DNA of 36,594 nt from Nanobdellota archaeon. Lineage in GTDB: Archaea; Nanobdellota; Nanobdellia; UBA10117; ARS21. The DNA is taken from positions 38,209-74,802 of the forward strand of contig JAAZWY010000002.1 of NCBI GenBank assembly GCA_014240455.1, given 5' to 3'. Below are positions 16,204 through 26,420 of this stretch, in pieces; positions within the stretch are counted from its first letter, which is position 1, and each line of letters begins with the position of its first letter. The position numbers and the translations under genes are program-made. The notes under the pieces are model-generated. The model was given only the letters and a program-made list of their open reading frames with translations, was not told the DNA's origin and did no database searches.

Positions 16204-18390
16204 TTAATCAAGTTCCGGAACTGGAAGTTCTGCCTTCATTCCCTTTCTTTGTCTAATCTTTGCAACTACTCCATTTAGTAATTCTCTTGGAAGCGGTTCG
16301 AAGTTTTGGTCAACAAGGAACCATGCACCTCTACCTCTTGTGCTTTCTCTTAAAGCACCGGTGAAACCAAATGATTCTGCTACTGGAACTCTTGCGGTTA
16401 TTGTTAATACTCCGTCTCCTTGTTCAGTGTCAACTAATTGACCTCTGTTGCTTTGGACTAATTTTGAAACTGCACCTAAATATTCAATTGGTGCATCGAT
16501 TCTCATTGTTTGAATTGGTTCGTAAAGAATTGTTCCTGCCGTTAGCATTGCGTTGTAAATAGAATTTCTCATTGCTGGAATAATTTGAGCTGGACCTCTG
16601 TGGATTGAGTCTTCGTGAAGCTTTGCATCTTTCAGAGTTACAATCATTTTTCCACAAGGTTCTTTTCCGTATGGTCCGCCGTTCATAACTTCTCTGAATG
16701 ACTCAAGAACTAATTCAATAATTTCATTAATATAAACAATACCTCGCGTACCGTCAATGAACATATTTCCGTTGTAAATTTCTTTTACTTTCTTTGCTTT
16801 GTCACGATCCATTCCTGCAGTTGTTAATGATTCTACAACTTCCTTTAGATTCTTCTTTCTGACTTTTACTTCTGGAACGTCACCGTTTGTTATTGCATCA
16901 AACATTTGATCAGTCATTGGTTCAACAATTACATGTAAGTGATTGTGTCTATTTGGAGATTTTCCTACAACTTTTGGAGATTCCTTTGCAACTGTTTCTC
17001 TGTAAACAACAATTGGATCTGAAGTTACAATATCAATTCCTTTTTCTCGAGTGATTAGGTGTTCTTTAATTTCTAAGTGTAGTTCGCCCAATCCGGCGAT
17101 AATATTTTCTCCAGTTTCTTGGTTGATTGTTACTTTCAGAGTTGGATCTTCTTTTGATAATTGTCTCAAAACTTCAATTAGTTTTGGAAGATCTTGTGGA
17201 TTTTTTGCTTCAATAGCTTTGGAAACTACTGGTTCAAATAAGTGTGAGATTGCTTCGAAACCTTCAATGTCTGCAGTTGTTACGGTTTCACCTGCGTGTG
17301 CTGCTTTCAATCCAACAATTCCTGCAATGTTTCCTGCCGGGACTGAATCTACAACTAATCTTGAACCTCCTTTAGCCAGAACAATTTGTTGTGTTCTTGC
17401 TGAAGTATCTGCATTAATTAATTTGACTTCGGAACCTTTCTTCAGTGTTCCTGAAAATACTCGCCCATAAGCAATTTCTCCTGCTTGTGGATCAATAATA
17501 ACTTTAGTTACTACGAAAACTAATGGTCCATTTGGATTGCCTGTGATTAATGACTTTCCGGCTTCGGAATCAATATCTCCGTGCCATAATTTTGGAATTC
17601 TATATTTTTGAGCATCAATTGGTGCTGGTAAGTGATCTACAACCATATCCAGAACTGGTTCGTGTAAAGGTGCTGCTTTTAGCAATCCTTTCATATCATC
17701 TTTTTGGTAGAAATCGTAAACATCTTTGAAACTTACTCCTTTCTTTTTCATGTAATCAACTGAAAGTGCCCAGTTTTGGTAAGCTGAGCCGAAAGCTACT
17801 GATCCATTTTGAACAGATACTTGCCATTTATCTTTGAATTCTTCCGGTGAATATGATCTAATCATTTTGTTTACATTTGCAATAATCTTGACAAATCTTT
17901 CTTGCATTTGTTCAGGAGTTAATTGTAATTCTTTGATTAATCTGTCAACTTTGTTAATGAATAGAACTGGTTTTACTCTTTCTTTTAGAGCTTGTCTTAG
18001 AACTGTTTCAGTTTGAGGCATGCAGCCTTCAACTGCACAAGCAAGTACAACTACTCCGTCAACTGCTCTCATTGCTCTAGTAACTTCTCCACCAAAGTCT
18101 ACGTGACCTGGTGTATCAATAAGATTGATTAAGTGAGGTTTATTTTGTACTTCGTGAACCATAGAAACGTTAGCAGAATATATTGTAATTCCTCTTTCAG
18201 CTTCTTCTTCATCAAAGTCGAGAGCTCTTTGTTTTCCAGCTAATTCTTGAGAAATCATTCCTGCTCCTGCAAGTAAATTATCTGAGAAAGTTGTCTTTCC
18301 GTGATCGATGTGAGCTGCGATACCGATGTTTCGGATATCATCAGGTCTCTTCATTCCGTCAAGAACTTGAGAAGTCATATCTGCTGCCAT
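16204..18390 (-). CDS. fusA: Elongation factor 2 (aEF2)
   Basis: IAAHIDHGKTTFSDNLL, LIDTPGHVDFGGEV, FINKVDRL, and diphthamide-site loop DSIHRGPAQIIPAMR. Confidence 0.97.
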   Translation of the reverse strand: MAADMTSQVLDGMKRPDDIRNIGIAAHIDHGKTTFSDNLLAGAGMISQELAGKQRALDFDEEEAERGITIYSANVSMVHEVQNKPHLINLIDTPGHVDFGGEVTRAMRAVDGVVVLACAVEGCMPQTETVLRQALKERVKPVLFINKVDRLIKELQLTPEQMQERFVKIIANVNKMIRSYSPEEFKDKWQVSVQNGSVAFGSAYQNWALSVDYMKKKGVSFKDVYDFYQKDDMKGLLKAAPLHEPVLDMVVDHLPAPIDAQKYRIPKLWHGDIDSEAGKSLITGNPNGPLVFVVTKVIIDPQAGEIAYGRVFSGTLKKGSEVKLINADTSARTQQIVLAKGGSRLVVDSVPAGNIAGIVGLKAAHAGETVTTADIEGFEAISHLFEPVVSKAIEAKNPQDLPKLIEVLRQLSKEDPTLKVTINQETGENIIAGLGELHLEIKEHLITREKGIDIVTSDPIVVYRETVAKESPKVVGKSPNRHNHLHVIVEPMTDQMFDAITNGDVPEVKVRKKNLKEVVESLTTAGMDRDKAKKVKEIYNGNMFIDGTRGIVYINEIIELVLESFREVMNGGPYGKEPCGKMIVTLKDAKLHEDSIHRGPAQIIPAMRNSIYNAMLTAGTILYEPIQTMRIDAPIEYLGAVSKLVQSNRGQLVDTEQGDGVLTITARVPVAESFGFTGALRESTRGRGAWFLVDQNFEPLPRELLNGVVAKIRQRKGMKAELPVPELD

Positions 18391-18441
18391 GGTTTTTTGT
18401 AGAGTGATAGTTTTATATACTTTTTGACAAGGCGTGGAGAA

Positions 18442-19860
18442 TTATTTCTTGAACTCAACAATCAATTTAGCTACTTTCTTTCCGTCTGCTTTACCTGCAA
18501 CCTTATTCATTATCTTTCCGATTAGTGCACCTTGGGGAAGGTTTTCATCATAATTATCTTTGATTAACTTTAGAAGTGCTGAATCTGACATTGGTTTGAA
18601 TTCACTTATTATTTTGTCGAAGTCTTCTCCTTTCATGAATCGCTCCATTACTTTTGAAATTGATTCATTTGTAAGTCTTCCTTCATCGAGAGCTTTGAAA
18701 AGTCTTGAATAGAATTCTACTGGAAATATTCCTAGTTCGGTTTTTAGCTTTCTTTTAAGTTCTTTCTCAGTTGATAGTAATGTTGTTGCAACAAGTGTTG
18801 GATTCAAATTTTGCTTTTTCATTGCTCGATCGAAGACTTCATTCTTTTTTGAGTCTGCCATTCGTTTTGAAAGTTCATCATTCAGGCCTAGTTTTTTGTA
18901 TCGATTTATACGCTCTGGAATTAATTCTGGAATATTCATTGTCTTTACTCTGTCCATATCAACTTTGATTGTGGGTATGTCTGTTTCCGGGTACATTCTT
19001 GATGCTCCAGGCATTGGTCTCAAGAATTTTGAAGTTAGATCTTCTTTTACATTTCTAACGTGGCTGTCGGTTTTTCGTTTCATATCAATCTCTGCCTTCT
19101 GTCTCTTTGCTTCAATTTCTGTAATCTTCGGAATTTGTTGTAAGTCCTGAACTCCTTTCAGTTCTACTCTTGCATGACCTTTGATTGAAATATTTACATC
19201 CTGACGAATTGTTCCTATGCCTCTCATAACGTTTCCAGTTGAACGCAGCATTGTTCCAAGAATTTGTGCAACTTCTTTTACTTGATCTGGAGTTTTCATA
19301 TCTGGCGCTGTTGCTATTTCTAATAATGGAATTCCTAATCTGTCCAGTCTATATGTGACTGTGTCTTTTGTTTCGCCAGTTCTTCGTGCTGAATCTTCTT
19401 CCAGCACAACAGTATCGATTCCGACTTTTCCTGCTGAGGTTTTAATATAACCATCTACCCCGACTAAGCAAGTTCTCTGAAACCCTGAAGTATTTGATCC
19501 GTCTACAACCGTCTTTCTCATAACTTGGAGATATGGAATAATTCTACAATTTAACATTTTACAAACCAGAAGTCCAATGTCGAGCGCATCTTGATTAATT
19601 ACTTCTGGTGGCTCTTCATCCATTTCTACTAATGAAGTATTGTTATTATGGACTTCATAAATGTACGTCAGCTTTTTTTCTGCTGCGTGTGCTGCTGCAA
19701 CATCTACTTTTCCCATTTCTCCAGCAAGTGCTCGAAGTCTTCTACTTATTGTAAAATCTGGATTTGATGAAATTAGTTTTGATTGGCATCGTGAGAAAAG
19801 TTTTCCAGTAGCTAACTGCTGGTGAATTTCTATTCCTGATTTTAATCCTAAGTTTTTCAT
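18442..19860 (-). CDS. gatE: Glu-tRNA(Gln) amidotransferase subunit E (short, 472 aa, no AspRS-like insertion evident)
   Basis: GLKSGIEIHQQLATGKLFSRCQS...; GatB/E signature; C-terminal GatB/YqeY tail. Confidence 0.93.
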   Translation of the reverse strand: MKNLGLKSGIEIHQQLATGKLFSRCQSKLISSNPDFTISRRLRALAGEMGKVDVAAAHAAEKKLTYIYEVHNNNTSLVEMDEEPPEVINQDALDIGLLVCKMLNCRIIPYLQVMRKTVVDGSNTSGFQRTCLVGVDGYIKTSAGKVGIDTVVLEEDSARRTGETKDTVTYRLDRLGIPLLEIATAPDMKTPDQVKEVAQILGTMLRSTGNVMRGIGTIRQDVNISIKGHARVELKGVQDLQQIPKITEIEAKRQKAEIDMKRKTDSHVRNVKEDLTSKFLRPMPGASRMYPETDIPTIKVDMDRVKTMNIPELIPERINRYKKLGLNDELSKRMADSKKNEVFDRAMKKQNLNPTLVATTLLSTEKELKRKLKTELGIFPVEFYSRLFKALDEGRLTNESISKVMERFMKGEDFDKIISEFKPMSDSALLKLIKDNYDENLPQGALIGKIMNKVAGKADGKKVAKLIVEFKK

Positions 19861-21116
19861 TAGTATAAGAATCCATTTGGAACGGATTTTTCTGAGAGTT
19901 CTCCTCTAAGATTTGTTGTCATTAAATCCCTAACTTTGTCTTTGTCTTTTTCCTGTCCAAGAACCCATGAAAGTTTTACAATTGCAGTTTCTGCAAGCAT
20001 ATCTCCTAAATAAACCACTCCGTGATTGAATAAATCTCGTCCTGTTGAATATACGTAAGGATCAACTTTTCCATAATTTGCTTGAGATGTCATTCCAACA
20101 AACATTTTCTTGGTGGCTGCAGTTATTGATTTTAGCCAAGTATTTGCAGATACATGTCCGAGTCCAGTTCCTTCAATTATTACCCCTCGATATCCTTCTT
20201 TTACATAGAAGTCTAGAATTTTTGGAGATAATCCCGGATGATATTTTATTAGAGCAACTTTTTCTTCAAATTGTGATTGAACATTAACTTCTCCTGCGTG
20301 TCTGAGATTTGATCCTCTTAATTTTTCAATCTTACCGGTTTTGAATAACTTTGCATAAGGCATTGAATTTATTGGTCTAAAGGTATTTCTCATAGTGGTA
20401 TGCATTTTCTTTGTTTTTGTTCCTGGGTTTGCAATACAGTAATCGTCTGAAGACGTTCCATGTAGAACTGTTGCTACTTCTGCTATATCTGAATTAGCAT
20501 AATGTGTTCCGCAGATTAAATTCATTGCACCATCGAAACTTCCTCGGTCAGATGATCGCTGTCCACCAACTATCGCGACAGGTTTTCCTAAACCTTCTAA
20601 TGCAAAGGATAATGCTGCTGCAGTATAATGTAAAGTATCTGTTCCATGAGTTACAATTACGCCTCTAACATTTTCTTTGTTTAATTCTCGTCCAACAAAT
20701 CCTGCGAGTTTGGACCAATCGTCAGGACTGAATTCTTCGCTGAACTTTGACATTGCCGGAGTTACTGAAATGTTTGCAATCTTTTTTAGTTCTGGAATTT
20801 GAGATAATAATTCTGCTGGTTTTGTTATTGGATGTACTGCGCCAGTTCTATAGTCAACTCGTGAAGTAATTGTTCCACCAGTTGAAACTAATGAAACATT
20901 TGGAAGTTTTAGATTCTTTTCTGCTTTTAGTTCTGGAAGTTTTTCAACCTGTAAATTTCCCGTAACTGTTACTTTTGAATTTCCTTTTGGAATTCCTACG
21001 TTGTATCCATTACTAAGTTTTAGGACAAAGATGTTATCATCTTTAGATTCGAGCAATATTCCTGAATATTCAAACCCGGCGTGCTTAATTCTTACTCGGT
21101 CTCCTGCAGAACTCAT
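19860..21116 (-). CDS. gatD: Glu-tRNA(Gln) amidotransferase subunit D
   Basis: VSLVSTGGTITSRVDYRTGAV, VIVTHGTDTLHYTAAAL asparaginase-type motifs. Confidence 0.94.
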   Translation of the reverse strand: MSSAGDRVRIKHAGFEYSGILLESKDDNIFVLKLSNGYNVGIPKGNSKVTVTGNLQVEKLPELKAEKNLKLPNVSLVSTGGTITSRVDYRTGAVHPITKPAELLSQIPELKKIANISVTPAMSKFSEEFSPDDWSKLAGFVGRELNKENVRGVIVTHGTDTLHYTAAALSFALEGLGKPVAIVGGQRSSDRGSFDGAMNLICGTHYANSDIAEVATVLHGTSSDDYCIANPGTKTKKMHTTMRNTFRPINSMPYAKLFKTGKIEKLRGSNLRHAGEVNVQSQFEEKVALIKYHPGLSPKILDFYVKEGYRGVIIEGTGLGHVSANTWLKSITAATKKMFVGMTSQANYGKVDPYVYSTGRDLFNHGVVYLGDMLAETAIVKLSWVLGQEKDKDKVRDLMTTNLRGELSEKSVPNGFLY

Positions 21117-21165
21117 ATTAAGAGCTTATAGTAATCCTATATAAAAATATTGAAAAAAAAGTAAA

Positions 21166-21185
21166 TGGTACCCCGAAGGGTACCA
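21166..21185 (-). terminator. UUCG-capped hairpin plus U8 tract downstream of ftsZ
   Basis: Minus strand TGGTACCC-TTCG-GGGTACCA, then TTTACTTTTTTTT. Confidence 0.75.
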
Positions 21186-21228
21186 GGCTAAGACGTCGTA
21201 AGACAACCTCGGAGGTGCGCCTTAACTA

Positions 21229-22302
21229 TTATATGGTCTCCAAACCAAGTTCGTGGTTCATTTCTAAGGCTTGTGGTGATGGTCGTGCTCTTCCTTTTCC
21301 AAGGACGTACGGAGACTTTACTCCAGTTATGATTGTCATAATCCGAAGTTTTCCTCTCATTTCATCATCAATTCTTGCTCCCCAGATGACATTTGCATCT
21401 GCGTCAAGTCCTGCCGTTATGATTTCACCAACTCGCTCGGCTTCATCAAGAGTCATGTCTGGTCCACCTGTAATGTGGATCATTGCTCCTGTTGAACCAT
21501 CGTAGCTTACATCCAACAATGGGTTGGATAATGCTCGTTTAGTTGCTTCATCAACTCGTTTATCACCATCTGCTTCTCCAATTCCTGTTACTGAAACTCC
21601 GCCAGAAGACATAATTGCTCTTACGTCTGCGTAGTCTAAGTTAATCAAGGATGGTACTGAAATGATTTCTACAATACTCTTAATCATTGTTGAAATTAAT
21701 TCGTTTGCGACAGCGAATGCTTGTCTAATAGGTAAATTTCCTGCAATTGAAGATAATCGATTGTTGTCGATTACAATTACTGTATTGGAAACTTCTCTTA
21801 ATTGCTTAAGTGCGAATTCAGCTTTGTCGATTCTTGCCTTTTCAATACTGAATGGCATTGTGACTACACCAATTACAATTGCGCCTTGTTCTTGTGCAAC
21901 TTGTGCAGCTACTGGTGCTACTCCGCTTCCAGTTCCTCCACCAAGTCCAGCACAAACAAAAACCATGTCTGCACCTTGAATTGCGGCTTTCAATTCGTGA
22001 ATTTGTTCTCGAGCGGATTGTGCTCCAATATCTGGGTTACCTCCTGCTCCAAGTCCACGTGTAGTGTCTCGTCCAATTAGAATCTTTTTGTCAGCTTCTC
22101 TATGATCTAAATGTAGCTTGTCAGTGTTTACAGAAATAACTTCAGCTCCACTAATACCTTTTCGGTATAGCCAGTCAGCCATGTTGTTACCTGCGCCACC
22201 GCAGCCTAATACTTTTATATTTGCTTGTCCAATATTTGAGTCAACAGTAGTATCGGTCGATGTCTCCATCGTGTCCAATGCGTTTTGTACAAGGAAATCC
22301 AT
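21229..22302 (-). CDS. ftsZ: Cell division protein FtsZ
   Basis: [26 protein letters not shown] tubulin signature, FNxxD-type region [10 protein letters not shown]. Confidence 0.97.
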   Translation of the reverse strand: MDFLVQNALDTMETSTDTTVDSNIGQANIKVLGCGGAGNNMADWLYRKGISGAEVISVNTDKLHLDHREADKKILIGRDTTRGLGAGGNPDIGAQSAREQIHELKAAIQGADMVFVCAGLGGGTGSGVAPVAAQVAQEQGAIVIGVVTMPFSIEKARIDKAEFALKQLREVSNTVIVIDNNRLSSIAGNLPIRQAFAVANELISTMIKSIVEIISVPSLINLDYADVRAIMSSGGVSVTGIGEADGDKRVDEATKRALSNPLLDVSYDGSTGAMIHITGGPDMTLDEAERVGEIITAGLDADANVIWGARIDDEMRGKLRIMTIITGVKSPYVLGKGRARPSPQALEMNHELGLETI

Positions 22303-22488
22303 TTCTTTCTTTCTCCGAGGTCAATAGCATTAATTTGCCTTTGACTTGTTTTAAAAATGGAACATTTAATTTAAAAGGGATTATATGTTGGACCATACAG
22401 GTTCCGAGTTTTTATTTTTGAAAACGAGTTACATGGTTGAAGTTTTGTAATTGTATGTTCCAGAATATAGTTTTCACTTTCGGATTAA

Positions 22489-23163
22489 TCACTTAAAATG
22501 CTTTATGGTCTTTCCAATCTTTTTGATTAACTTGTGTCTTGTCTTTTTTGATCGTTGTTTGGCTCGCCTGATCGTGTTTTGTAACTTAGGATTGCTTGCA
22601 AGTGGAATCATCTTTGAAGATTTGTTTGATTCGCCCCATGCCTCATAGTAAACCAAATCTGTTGCTTGAATTTCTGGAAGTTTCTTTGGATGCTCATCTG
22701 GTTTTCCAAGTGCTACAAGTGCATGAACATTTACTTTATCCATCTTACCCGGTTTCTTAGACAAAACTTTTCTTACTTCTGATTCAGAAAATGCTCCAAC
22801 CCACGTTCCTTGTAATCCATATTCTTGTGCTGCGATAAGTATATTTTGTATAATCGCTGAGGAATTTTGTATTGCATATATTTCTCCTCGAGCGCCATAT
22901 AATTGAGTTAGTCTTTTTGGATTTGAACAAACCGCAATAATTACAGGTGCGTTTTCAATCCAATCTTGATCAACACACGCATCCTTTAGTTTTGTTTTTA
23001 GTTTGTCTGATTCTACTAACACCATCCAAGTACTTGGCACATTTCCGGCTCTTGGTGCACTAACTCCTGCTTCGAAAATATCAAATAATACTCGGTAGGG
23101 AATTGTACTTTTTTTGAACTTTCTAATTGAGCGTCGGCCAAAGATTGCCTCGAGAATATCCAT
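22489..23163 (-). CDS. Nitroreductase family protein with a basic C-terminal extension
   Basis: IFGRRSIRKFK, APRAGNVPSTWMVLVES, QNILIAAQEYGLQGTWVG. Confidence 0.85.
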   Translation of the reverse strand: MDILEAIFGRRSIRKFKKSTIPYRVLFDIFEAGVSAPRAGNVPSTWMVLVESDKLKTKLKDACVDQDWIENAPVIIAVCSNPKRLTQLYGARGEIYAIQNSSAIIQNILIAAQEYGLQGTWVGAFSESEVRKVLSKKPGKMDKVNVHALVALGKPDEHPKKLPEIQATDLVYYEAWGESNKSSKMIPLASNPKLQNTIRRAKQRSKKTRHKLIKKIGKTIKHFK

Positions 23164-23238
23164 ATTTTTCTATATATTGAGAGAATATAAAGTTTTGCGA
23201 ATAATAAGTCTTTTATTGGTCTTTCATCAATAGGAGCT

Positions 23239-24924
23239 ATGGAATATTCCAAACTAGTGGAGATATATGAGGCTCTATCTGGAACTAGTAAATTGCTTGA
23301 AAAACGGGCAATAATTGCTGGATTTCTGAAAGGTTTGAATTCTGAAGAAGTTGAATCTGCAGTTTTGTTACTTGAAGGTCGGCTTTTCCCTGAATGGGAT
23401 CGACGAAAGATTGGTATCGGAACTCAGACTGTTATTAAATCAATTTCAACAAGCTCAGGTAAAAGTGAGGATTTAATTAAAGCTGACTGGGCTAAAATTG
23501 GTGATTTGGGTCTTGTTGCTGAACGTAATATTTCTTCCAAAACTCAATCTACTTTGTTTTCTGGCAAATTGACAATTGATCAAGTTTTTACAAATCTTCG
23601 TAAGCTTTCTGAAATTGAAGGTGGTGGAAGTACTGGAAAGAAAATTGGTTTGATCGCCGAGTTACTTAGTGCTTCAAGTGGTGTTGGTGCAAAATATATT
23701 GTTCGGACTTGTCTTGAAGATTTGAGAACTGGTGCGGGTTTTGGAGTTTTGCGTGATTCAATCGCTTCAGCATTTGATGTTGAAGTAGCTAATGTTCAAA
23801 CTGCTTATGATTTGACTACTGATATTTCTAGTGTTGCAAAAATTGCTAAGACTAAGAGTAATGAGGGGCTGTTAGCTTTGGAATTGTCCGTTGGAAATCC
23901 TGTGAAAGTAATGTTGTTTAAGAAATCAGAATCTATCGAAGAAGGGTTTGATGTTGTAGGTAAACCTGCGGCAATTGATTACAAATATGATGGGTTCAGA
24001 CTTCAAATTCATCGTTCGGGAAAAGAGATTAAATTATTTACTCGAAACTTGGAAGATGTTACTTCTCAGTTTCCAGATATTGTAAAGATGATTGAGAAAG
24101 ATGTTAACTCTAAAGAATTTATTATTGATTGTGAAGTAATTGGTTATGATAAAAAAACTGGTAAGTGGAAACCTTTCCAAGATATTTCCCAGCGAATTAA
24201 ACGTAAATATGAAATTGAAGAAATGATTAAAGAAGTTCCAGTTATGATTATTGTATTTGATATTATTAATTTAGACGGAGAGAATTTAATCTCAATGCCG
24301 TTTGGTGAACGACGTGATAAACTTTCTAAAGTTATTAGAGAAGATCCTTTGGCAGTTAGTTTAGCTAAGGAAATTGTAACTGATTCTGTTGAAAAAGGTA
24401 AAGAATTCTATGCTAAGGCGTTATCTGATGGTGCGGAAGGAGTTATGATGAAGAAACTTGACAGTGTGTATAAACCTGGTTCTCGAGTAGGGTATGGAAT
24501 TAAAATCAAACCAGTTATGGAAACTTTGGATTTGGTTGTTGTTGGATCTGAATGGGGAACTGGGAAACGTTCAAAGTGGTTAAGTAGTTTTATTCTTGCA
24601 TGTCGTGACGGTAATGACTTCAAAGAGATTGGAAAAATGGGTACTGGATTCAAAGAGAAGGATGAGGAAGGAGTTAGTTTTGGTAAAATGACTGAATTGT
24701 TAAAACCACTGGTTGTTAGTGAGTCTGGTCGAGAAGTGAGAGTTAAGCCGGGAGTTATAATTGAGGTTAAGTATGAGGAGATACAAAAATCTACTAACTA
24801 TGATTCTGGTTTTGCTTTGCGTTTCCCTCGTTTTGTTAGATTGAGAGATGATAAAGGTCTGAAAGATGTTGATGATTTGAAGCGTGTTTCAAAACTTGCT
24901 AAGAGTCAGAGAAGTCGTGGATAA
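23239..24924 (+). CDS. lig: ATP-dependent DNA ligase
   Basis: IDYKYDGFRLQIHR (active-site KxDG), FIIDCEVIGYD, EGVMMKKLDS, LDLVVVGSEWGTGKRSKW. Confidence 0.95.
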   Translation: MEYSKLVEIYEALSGTSKLLEKRAIIAGFLKGLNSEEVESAVLLLEGRLFPEWDRRKIGIGTQTVIKSISTSSGKSEDLIKADWAKIGDLGLVAERNISSKTQSTLFSGKLTIDQVFTNLRKLSEIEGGGSTGKKIGLIAELLSASSGVGAKYIVRTCLEDLRTGAGFGVLRDSIASAFDVEVANVQTAYDLTTDISSVAKIAKTKSNEGLLALELSVGNPVKVMLFKKSESIEEGFDVVGKPAAIDYKYDGFRLQIHRSGKEIKLFTRNLEDVTSQFPDIVKMIEKDVNSKEFIIDCEVIGYDKKTGKWKPFQDISQRIKRKYEIEEMIKEVPVMIIVFDIINLDGENLISMPFGERRDKLSKVIREDPLAVSLAKEIVTDSVEKGKEFYAKALSDGAEGVMMKKLDSVYKPGSRVGYGIKIKPVMETLDLVVVGSEWGTGKRSKWLSSFILACRDGNDFKEIGKMGTGFKEKDEEGVSFGKMTELLKPLVVSESGREVRVKPGVIIEVKYEEIQKSTNYDSGFALRFPRFVRLRDDKGLKDVDDLKRVSKLAKSQRSRG

Positions 24925-24997
24925 TTTGGAACAGTTTTTAGTTTTTGGAACAATGTTTCAAAAACATGTTCAGTTTTTGATATGGTGTTCCTTTCAG

Positions 24998-25021
24998 GAA
25001 ACGCTTTTATAGTTGCGTTTC
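24998..25021. promoter_or_regulatory. Inverted repeat bracketing a TATA box; putative operator
   Basis: GAAACGC-TTTTATAGTT-GCGTTTC, ending 11 nt before the ATG at 25033. Confidence 0.6.
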
Positions 25022-25032
25022 AATTATAGAAC

Positions 25033-25554
25033 ATGAAGGGAGATATTCTCAGTAAAGTATTTGATCCTAAGACTGTTGCAGTAATTTATGCACTTCTTGA
25101 TAAGAAAGGTAGATTCTACTTGAGAGACTTATCTCGAGAATCCGGAGTGAGTCTTGCAACTGCCCATCGTATTGTCCAAAAACTTGTTTCAATTGGAATG
25201 GTTCGTAGAGATGAGAGTGATAGAATTAGATTTTATGAGATTGATAGAAGTGCCGACGCATTTAGAGTTCTTGCAGGAGTGCTATTAGATAAAGTCAAAA
25301 CTCCGGCAGAAATATTGAAAGATCGACTTGGAACCTTACATGGCTCTGAACCGAGAATATTTACTGACCGAGATGATCCCAGTAAAATTGTTGTTGTTAG
25401 CTCATTGATTGATAAGCGTGACATTGAAGACATCACTGGCTTTGTAAAAGAGGAGATTGGGATTGAAATCAACCCAGTTTTGTTCTCCAATACGCAGTTT
25501 ATTGAGATGAAAAAGGCTGGATTCGTTGATTCTAGGAAATTAGAGCAAGTATAA
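25033..25554 (+). CDS. HTH transcriptional regulator
   Basis: FYLRDLSRESGVSLATAHRIVQKLVSIGMVRRDESDRIRFYEID is a winged-helix domain. Confidence 0.8.
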   Translation: MKGDILSKVFDPKTVAVIYALLDKKGRFYLRDLSRESGVSLATAHRIVQKLVSIGMVRRDESDRIRFYEIDRSADAFRVLAGVLLDKVKTPAEILKDRLGTLHGSEPRIFTDRDDPSKIVVVSSLIDKRDIEDITGFVKEEIGIEINPVLFSNTQFIEMKKAGFVDSRKLEQV

Positions 25555-25604
25555 TAGTTTTAATAGCAGAAATCATTAAAAAGAAAAAATAGCATTACTC
25601 ATCA

Positions 25605-26420
25605 ATGATAATTAACGAGGAATTCTTGAATAGATTACGACGTTCGTTTGGTTTGAATCTTTATGAGGTAAAACTTTGGGCTGCAATTCTTTCAAGAGGA
25701 GTTTCTACGGCAGGAGAACTTAGTGACATTGCGGATGTTCCTCGTTCGCGAACTTATGATGTTCTTGAGAGTCTTGAACGGAAAGGATTTGTTATTGTAA
25801 AACCGGAAAAGCCGATTAAGTATATGGCAATTCCACCACTCGAAGTTCTTGATCGAGTTCATGGAAAGATTCGGGCGGATTTGATTAATCATTCTGAAAG
25901 AATAACTAAACTAAAGGACTCTGAGATGATGGCTGAATTGGGAAACCTACACAAGCAAGGTATTGAGCCAATGCAAGTTACTGATTTTTCTGGAGCTTTG
26001 AAAGGTCGACACAATATTTATGATCAATTAAGTTATGTTTTGAAAGAGGCACGAGCTAGCATTGACTTGGTTACTTCTGAAGAAGGATTAGGCCGTAAAA
26101 TTAGGATGCTTAAACCTCTTATTGAGCGTGCAGTTTCTCGCGGTGTTAAAATTCGAGTTGTTGCTCCTTCGAGTAATGTTGAATTAACGGAAATTATGAA
26201 CGGTTTTGGAGAATTAGTAGAATTTAGAAATAATCCTAACTTGCGTGGAAGATTTTGTGTAGTTGACAAGAAACATATTGTTTTCATGTTGACTGATGAT
26301 GAAGAAGTTCATCCTTCCTATGACATGGGATTCTGGGTAAAGTCTCCTTACTTTGCCGGAACTTTGAATAAAATGTTTGACAAAACTTGGGGCGCTGAAT
26401 TAAGCCCTGACTCCGAATGA
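25605..26420 (+). CDS. TrmB-family transcriptional regulator with PLD-like effector domain
   Basis: LYEVKLWAAILSRGVSTAGELSDIADVPRSRTYDVLESLERKGFVIVKPEKPIKYMAIPP; MLKPLIERAVSRGVKIRVVAP. Confidence 0.85.
   Translation: MIINEEFLNRLRRSFGLNLYEVKLWAAILSRGVSTAGELSDIADVPRSRTYDVLESLERKGFVIVKPEKPIKYMAIPPLEVLDRVHGKIRADLINHSERITKLKDSEMMAELGNLHKQGIEPMQVTDFSGALKGRHNIYDQLSYVLKEARASIDLVTSEEGLGRKIRMLKPLIERAVSRGVKIRVVAPSSNVELTEIMNGFGELVEFRNNPNLRGRFCVVDKKHIVFMLTDDEEVHPSYDMGFWVKSPYFAGTLNKMFDKTWGAELSPDSE

Noticed and set aside
17051-17470. 139-aa plus-strand ORF antisense to fusA
   Set aside because: Shadow ORF; no independent motifs.
21662-22080. Overlapping plus-strand ORFs antisense to ftsZ
   Set aside because: Shadow ORFs of ftsZ; Cys/Ser-rich translation is an artefact.
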